Shown in pieces: positions 60,622-64,000 of a DNA stretch of 64,000 nucleotides. The DNA is from AAA164-E04 sp014239995 (GTDB taxonomy: Bacteria; Verrucomicrobiota; Verrucomicrobiia; Limisphaerales; AAA164-E04). Numbering within the stretch: the stretch's first letter is position 1; every line of letters begins with the position of its first letter. Under the pieces are notes generated by a model that saw only the letters and a program-made list of their open reading frames with translations, was not told the origin of the DNA and made no database searches. The stretch covers positions 1 through 64,000 of the forward strand of contig JAQWLM010000019.1 in assembly GCA_029247315.1 (NCBI GenBank), in the 5' to 3' direction. The position numbers were made by a program, and so were the translations under genes.

Positions 60622-61632
60622 TCAGGCCGGCCATCCGCTCCCACGAATCAATGCATCAAGATGGCATTCGCCGTCTTCCAATAAATGCCATATGAGAGCC
60701 TCCTCCTCACCAAGGGGCATCAGGGAGGATCCCTTGGGATCCTCCGTTTTTGGTGCCGGAAAAAGGTATTCAAACTCGCTGAGGATATCCTCTACCGTTT
60801 CACATAGCTTGGCTCCATTTTTGATAAGGGCGTGACAGCCCTTGCTGTATGATGCATCCACCCGTCCTGGCACCGCAAAGACTTGACGACCATAATCCAC
60901 CGCCAAGTTGGCTGTAATCAGGGCACCACTGGAACAGTTAGCCTCCACCACAAGGGTCCCGAGGGACATTCCGGCGACAATACGATTCCGAATCGGAAAG
61001 GTTTGACGATCTGCTTTTCGACCAAAGGGAAACTGGGTTATCACCGCACCTTGCGAAGCGACCTGATCAAAGAGGACACGGTTTTCGGCGGGATAAACGA
61101 TGTCCAGTCCGCTGCCCAGGACTGCAATGGTTCGGCCACCGGCCCTCAAGGCCCCCTGATGTGCTGCCGTGTCAATACCTCGTGCGCCACCACTTACAAT
61201 GGTCACACCAGCCTGCGCCATCTGATAGGCCAACTTGCGCCCCAATTCACGACCGTAGGATGTGGTCCTTCGTGAACCCACCATGGAGATCCCGTGGTGA
61301 TCCCGTTCCTGGATCGAACCATGTAGATACAACACAAAGGGTGCGTCGTAAATGTTTCGAAGGGGCACGGGATAGAGTGGATCTTCAGGTGTCAGAATGT
61401 GACAGCCATAGGCCTCGATACGCTTCAATTCGGCAGTGAGATCAATTTGATTTTCCCAATCTGCAATGCCTTCGGCGATGACCCGGCTGACACCCTCCAA
61501 CCGGGTCAGACGATCTACAGAGCTGCGTAGGATGTTCTCCGGAGATTCCAGTGCATCAAGCATGTGCCTCAAGCGGATGGGACCAACCTTCGCGATCATG
61601 TTGAGTACAATATATGCTTCCGTGGAGGTCAT
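60622..61632 (-). CDS. dprA: DNA-processing protein DprA, ends early in its winged-helix domain
   Basis: DprA loads RecA on incoming single-stranded DNA during transformation. This 336-residue product has a SAM-like N-terminus (VGPIRLRHMLDALESPENIL) and the Rossmann core: PEDPLYPVPLRNIYDAPFVLYLHGS, GISMVGSRRTTSYGRELGRKLAYQMAQAGVTIVSGGARGIDTAAHQGAL (about 114-162), TIAVLGSGLDIVYPAEN, RNRIVAGMSLGTLVVEA, and GRQVFAVPGRVD. The C-terminus stops at ...LIRGSGWPA; in homologues the sequence goes on as a winged helix. That sequence is present in frame right after the TGA (60538-60621). The usual Leu of the motif SGLPA is Trp. The core should be functional if the shortened protein is stable. Confidence 0.92.
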   Translation of the reverse strand: MTSTEAYIVLNMIAKVGPIRLRHMLDALESPENILRSSVDRLTRLEGVSRVIAEGIADWENQIDLTAELKRIEAYGCHILTPEDPLYPVPLRNIYDAPFVLYLHGSIQERDHHGISMVGSRRTTSYGRELGRKLAYQMAQAGVTIVSGGARGIDTAAHQGALRAGGRTIAVLGSGLDIVYPAENRVLFDQVASQGAVITQFPFGRKADRQTFPIRNRIVAGMSLGTLVVEANCSSGALITANLAVDYGRQVFAVPGRVDASYSKGCHALIKNGAKLCETVEDILSEFEYLFPAPKTEDPKGSSLMPLGEEEALIWHLLEDGECHLDALIRGSGWPA

Positions 61633-61781
61633 GCCATGACATCATCAAACACCCGAAGCAGGGGTGCATCAAGTTCCCCGGCTGTATCGGGAGTTTTTTT
61701 CAAGGTAGCCAAAGGTCGGATTTTGAGGATGTTCGAGGTCGGGTCATTGCATTTTCGGTAAATGTCCCTAGGTTGATCGGT

Positions 61782-62342
61782 ATGTTGGAAGCAGCATTCA
61801 AGGAATGGGCCATCATTGTGGAGTCCCTCGGCCGCGGCGATCAGATCCTCATCATGCGCAAGGGAGGGTTGGATGAAGGACCTCGGGGATTTGAAATCCA
61901 ACATGCACGCTTCTGGCTCTTCCCCACAGCCTATCACCAACAACGGGATCAAGTGACATCCGAGGCGGCGGCACGGTGGACGGAAGAGTCGGGTGAAAAT
62001 AATCAGGACCAGACAGTCCTTGTCCGCTACGGTTGCGAAATTGTTCGACATTTTGAGCTGACCCGGCCAGAACAAATCACAGCCCTCAGGGGCCATCATG
62101 TATGGAGCGACAAGACGCTGCTCCAACGCATGACATGGGGAAACCGCGACTGCCTGCATGCCCTTGTGGTCCGAACCTTCGAGGCAAGGAAACCCTGCGA
62201 GATCCCCATGCATGGTGACTACGGAGGTTGCAAGTCGTGGATCCATCTGCACACGGTGCCTGATGAACAGAACGCCCGTCCCGTGCTGAACACCGATGGT
62301 TTCGAGCAGAAGCTGCTTTCCCTCATGCAGGCCATATCATGA
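61782..62342 (+). CDS. DUF1802 family protein
   Basis: This 186-residue protein has the DUF1802 pattern AFKEWAIIVESLGRGDQILIMRKGGLDEGPRGFEIQHARFWLFPTAYHQQRDQV, with the HARFWLFPT core (about 40-52). The family is found in Cyanobacteria and Verrucomicrobia and is uncharacterised; its fold is thought to be related to nucleases. A long in-frame extension upstream overlaps the dprA control region and was rejected. The stop overlaps the maf start (ATGA), so the two are translated together. It is divergent from dprA, about 150 bases apart. Confidence 0.85.
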   Translation: MLEAAFKEWAIIVESLGRGDQILIMRKGGLDEGPRGFEIQHARFWLFPTAYHQQRDQVTSEAAARWTEESGENNQDQTVLVRYGCEIVRHFELTRPEQITALRGHHVWSDKTLLQRMTWGNRDCLHALVVRTFEARKPCEIPMHGDYGGCKSWIHLHTVPDEQNARPVLNTDGFEQKLLSLMQAIS

Positions 62343-62923
62343 AACTCAAGACACCGATCATCCTGGCCTCCCAATCCGCACGCCGTCGGGAACTGCTCGC
62401 ACGGTTGGGAGTGACTTTTAGATGTATCAACCCGTCGGTCGAAGAATGTGCCTCTCGTTTTCTGACCCCTACCGAGATTGCCAGAACCAATGCGCATCGA
62501 AAGGCACTGACGGTGGCACGAAGGTATCCGGATGCACTGGTGATTGGCTCTGACACCGTTGTCGCACTGGGCTCAAAAGTGTTTGGTAAGCCAAGGGACC
62601 TGCTGGAAGCCTTCACTTTTTTGAAAAAGCTTTCAGGGAGCCTCCATGACGTGATCACCGGGGTCAGCATGATCCATGCTGGCTCGCGAAGAGAGCGTTT
62701 GTTTTCCGTCCATACAAGCGTGGCGTTTCAAGCCCTGACTAAACAGCGGATACGAGAGTATCTCTCCATGATCAATCCCTTGGACAAGGCAGGTGCCTAC
62801 GCCATTCAAGAGCATGGGGAATGGATCATCGGGGAAATCCACGGCTCCTACACCAATGTCGTGGGCTTGCCCATGGAACACGTGCGGGAGGCGCTGATCA
62901 ACTGGGAGAAGCGAACATCCTGA
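62339..62923 (+). CDS. maf: Maf-family nucleotide pyrophosphatase
   Basis: This 194-residue enzyme hydrolyses non-canonical or modified NTPs (dTTP, UTP, m5UTP) and so keeps nucleotide pools clean. Motifs are IILASQSARRRELLARLGVTF (about 7-27), VEECASRF, ARTNAHRKALTVAR, LVIGSDTVVALGSKVFGKPRD (about 67-87), HDVITGVSM, the INPLDKAGAYAIQEHG block (about 145-160) and YTNVVGLPM near the end, all of the Maf/YhdE type. The start overlaps the DUF1802 stop, which suggests a joint task, though none is known. The length is typical of the family. Confidence 0.94.
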   Translation: MKLKTPIILASQSARRRELLARLGVTFRCINPSVEECASRFLTPTEIARTNAHRKALTVARRYPDALVIGSDTVVALGSKVFGKPRDLLEAFTFLKKLSGSLHDVITGVSMIHAGSRRERLFSVHTSVAFQALTKQRIREYLSMINPLDKAGAYAIQEHGEWIIGEIHGSYTNVVGLPMEHVREALINWEKRTS

Positions 62924-62962
62924 GACGCAGGAGAGCTCTGCAGAAACGGACCTCAGATCACA

Positions 62963-63766
62963 TCATTCGTTGCCTGTCACGTGAGGTTCGTGATCCCTGT
63001 TCCAGCGCCTTGCAACACGCTCCTTTTCGCTGCGGCCATCCACAAGTTGCGCAATCATCTCGATGCGGGGCAAGGGTTGGACATGGCCATCGGCAAAAAG
63101 GATGTTGGCGCGACCGTTGTGCACCTCCAGAGGCCACTGCCGCTCGGCATACATGCCGATGAATCCACTCCAGTCACGATCCCCCTGCTTTTCGAGATCC
63201 CAGTTACTGTCACCGATAGCAATCATGTCACTCGGGGTCCTTACGGATGCTTCCCTTGCTCCTCCATAAACGGGATCGCCTTTATAGACTCCAAGGCCTG
63301 TATTGGGTTGCATGCCTGCCCATCCGCCCCAGACATTGTAACCGTAACTCATGAAACTGACGCCACCAGGCCGCAGGCGCATCTCGTCAGCCAGATAACC
63401 GTCACCAGCCGGTAATCCGCTACCAAACTCCACTTTCCATTGAGCTTCGGGGGGAGCACTCGGACATTTGAAAAGGGCGACATTGTCTCCCATGCCAATG
63501 TAATTCCTGAGTAGGGCGGGCCAAATCCATGCATTCGCCGTGTCGCGGTTAATGCCAACGGGATAGCGTCCATTGTCGTCAGTGTAGGCAATCATGGCGA
63601 TACCCATTTGTCGCAGATTACTGATACACTTGATTCCCTTGGCCTTGGCCTTGGCCTTGCTCAGCGCAGGAAGCAACATACCGGCAAGGATGGCGATGAT
63701 GGCAATCACCACCAGAAGCTCGATCAGGGTGAATGCCCTTCTGACAGGTTGTTGCATGACATGCAT
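62963..63766 (-). CDS. Prepilin-type N-terminal cleavage/methylation protein, H-x9-DG family (second copy)
   Basis: This 267-residue protein has the leader RRAFTLIELLVVIAIIAILAGMLLPALSKAKAKAKG, in which Ala replaces the usual Gly before Phe. A pseudopilin-like body follows (ISNLRQMGIAMIAYTDDNGRYPVGINRD, LFKCPSAPP, MIAIGDSNWD) and the motif H-x9-DG in VHNGRANILFADGHVQ (about 216-231). It lies just downstream of the sulfatase fragment on the same strand, a gene order often seen in this phylum, where such proteins accompany sulfatase and glycan genes. The Ala at -1 might slow cleavage by the prepilin peptidase. Confidence 0.9.
   Translation of the reverse strand: MHVMQQPVRRAFTLIELLVVIAIIAILAGMLLPALSKAKAKAKGIKCISNLRQMGIAMIAYTDDNGRYPVGINRDTANAWIWPALLRNYIGMGDNVALFKCPSAPPEAQWKVEFGSGLPAGDGYLADEMRLRPGGVSFMSYGYNVWGGWAGMQPNTGLGVYKGDPVYGGAREASVRTPSDMIAIGDSNWDLEKQGDRDWSGFIGMYAERQWPLEVHNGRANILFADGHVQPLPRIEMIAQLVDGRSEKERVARRWNRDHEPHVTGNE
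63638..63655 (-). repeat. Three tandem CTTGGC units in the second prepilin leader region
   Basis: CTTGGC occurs three times here, followed by CTTGCT, at the same codon positions as the four-unit tract at 58693-58716. It encodes alternating Lys-Ala residues after the transmembrane leader. Confidence 0.7.
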
Positions 63767-63789
63767 GGTTTGAAAGGATGGGGTTGTGA

Positions 63790-64000
63790 CTAAAGTCTGC
63801 CGGCTGAACGGAGCCCGGTACCCTCAATTTTCTGCAGGGAATCACCCAGGTCCCCGCGCATGGCATCCGCGAGTTGCTGCATCCTGGCCACCAGCTCGGG
63901 ATGCGCATCCTTCACATCCCTCGTCTCACCCATATCCTTGGACAGGTCATAAAGCGCCAGGCCAATCTTGGTCTGTTGATATGGGTTAGGAATGCCTCCG
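63790..64000 (-). CDS. Sulfatase, C-terminal end only (runs off the right edge)
   Basis: Only the last 70 codons are present; the rest lies beyond the window. The reading gives NPYQQTKIGLALYDLSKDMG, followed by ETRDVKDAHPELVARMQQLA and a short tail ending AGRL. ALYDLSKDMGETRDV followed by HPELVARMQQLADAMR is the typical C-terminal segment of arylsulfatase A-like enzymes. The active-site part cannot be judged. It is upstream of the second prepilin-like gene on the same strand, 23 bases apart. Confidence 0.85.
   Translation of the reverse strand, partial: GGIPNPYQQTKIGLALYDLSKDMGETRDVKDAHPELVARMQQLADAMRGDLGDSLQKIEGTGLRSAGRL

Noticed and set aside
61629..61781. Minus-strand frame whose stop overlaps the dprA start by ATGA
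   Set aside because: The overlap looks like coupling, but the frame runs antisense through DUF1802, has no clear start within the spacer and no family features.
1..64000. tRNA, rRNA, CRISPR arrays, insertion sequences and phage genes
   Set aside because: I looked for T-loop patterns, regular repeat-spacer arrays, transposase or integrase motifs and found none. A covariance-model or repeat search would be needed to exclude short RNAs.

Overview
The window looks like a chromosomal segment of a Verrucomicrobiota bacterium, probably near the Opitutae/Puniceicoccales. This is inferred from gene content, not from a marker gene. The signs are two prepilin-like proteins with the AGMLLPALAKAK-type leader and an H-x9-DG motif, DUF1080 and ThuA proteins, Tat-exported Gfo/Idh/MocA oxidoreductases, sulfatases with an FGE-like lipoprotein, a CRTAC1-type FG-GAP/ASPIC protein, a Gld-type ABC exporter with DUF4340, and a PEP-CTERM-like tail. 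Base composition looks even and moderately GC-rich. I saw no insertion sequence, prophage, CRISPR array, rRNA or tRNA, but short RNAs cannot be excluded by eye.

Layout. 1-5.5 kb: a Tat-exported oxidoreductase fragment, divergent from a five-gene uptake/catabolism operon (beta-hydroxyacid dehydrogenase, TIM-barrel isomerase, TRAP transporter P-Q-M) with a palindrome upstream. 5.6-9.6 kb: a HAD phosphatase, divergent from a compact run of MntR-like regulator, serine hydrolase, hotdog thioesterase, RelA/SpoT-type HD hydrolase and a eukaryotic-type HisA. 9.6-12.5 kb (minus): larE, rfaE2-like and a PQQ-type beta-propeller. 12.6-17.7 kb: sulfatase, YceI, a Gfo/Idh/MocA protein with EAP instead of EKP, and a ThuA-DUF1080 fusion. 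17.8-26.1 kb (minus): a five-gene operon of ABC ATPase, permease, GldG-like protein, DUF4340 and a 1,080-residue AsmA-like protein, the strongest candidate for an uncharacterised envelope machine. 26.3-41.4 kb: housekeeping and accessory genes (zinc-ribbon protein, RarA, SprT-like, UppP, PPi-dependent phosphofructokinase, glucose dehydrogenase-like, giant FG-GAP/ASPIC protein, Sel1, GuaA, Hsp20, isomerase, Uma2). 41.5-48.6 kb: Gfo/Idh/MocA, a PadR regulator followed by a HAAS/VIT/vWA protein with a PEP-CTERM-like tail, two unknown envelope proteins and an esterase lipoprotein. 48.7-58 kb: DUF6807, beta-propeller, FGE-like lipoprotein, an MBOAT/SGNH O-acetylation pair, an enolase-superfamily protein, a TPR protein and a second DUF1080 protein. 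58-64 kb: two prepilin-like genes, a GspE/PilB ATPase, dprA interrupted by an in-frame TGA, DUF1802, maf and the end of a second sulfatase.

How the genes fit together: much of the content suits a heterotroph living on complex, sulfated polysaccharide. Sulfatases desulfate, exported Gfo/Idh/MocA and DUF1080 proteins suggest 3-keto-glycoside chemistry, the TRAP system would import an organic or sugar acid, and PPi-dependent phosphofructokinase serves glycolysis. Cell-envelope functions (ABC/AsmA operon, MBOAT/SGNH, VIT/PEP-CTERM, UppP, heptose nucleotidyltransferase) form a second theme, and DNA uptake and maintenance (PilB-like ATPase, DprA, RarA, SprT) a third.
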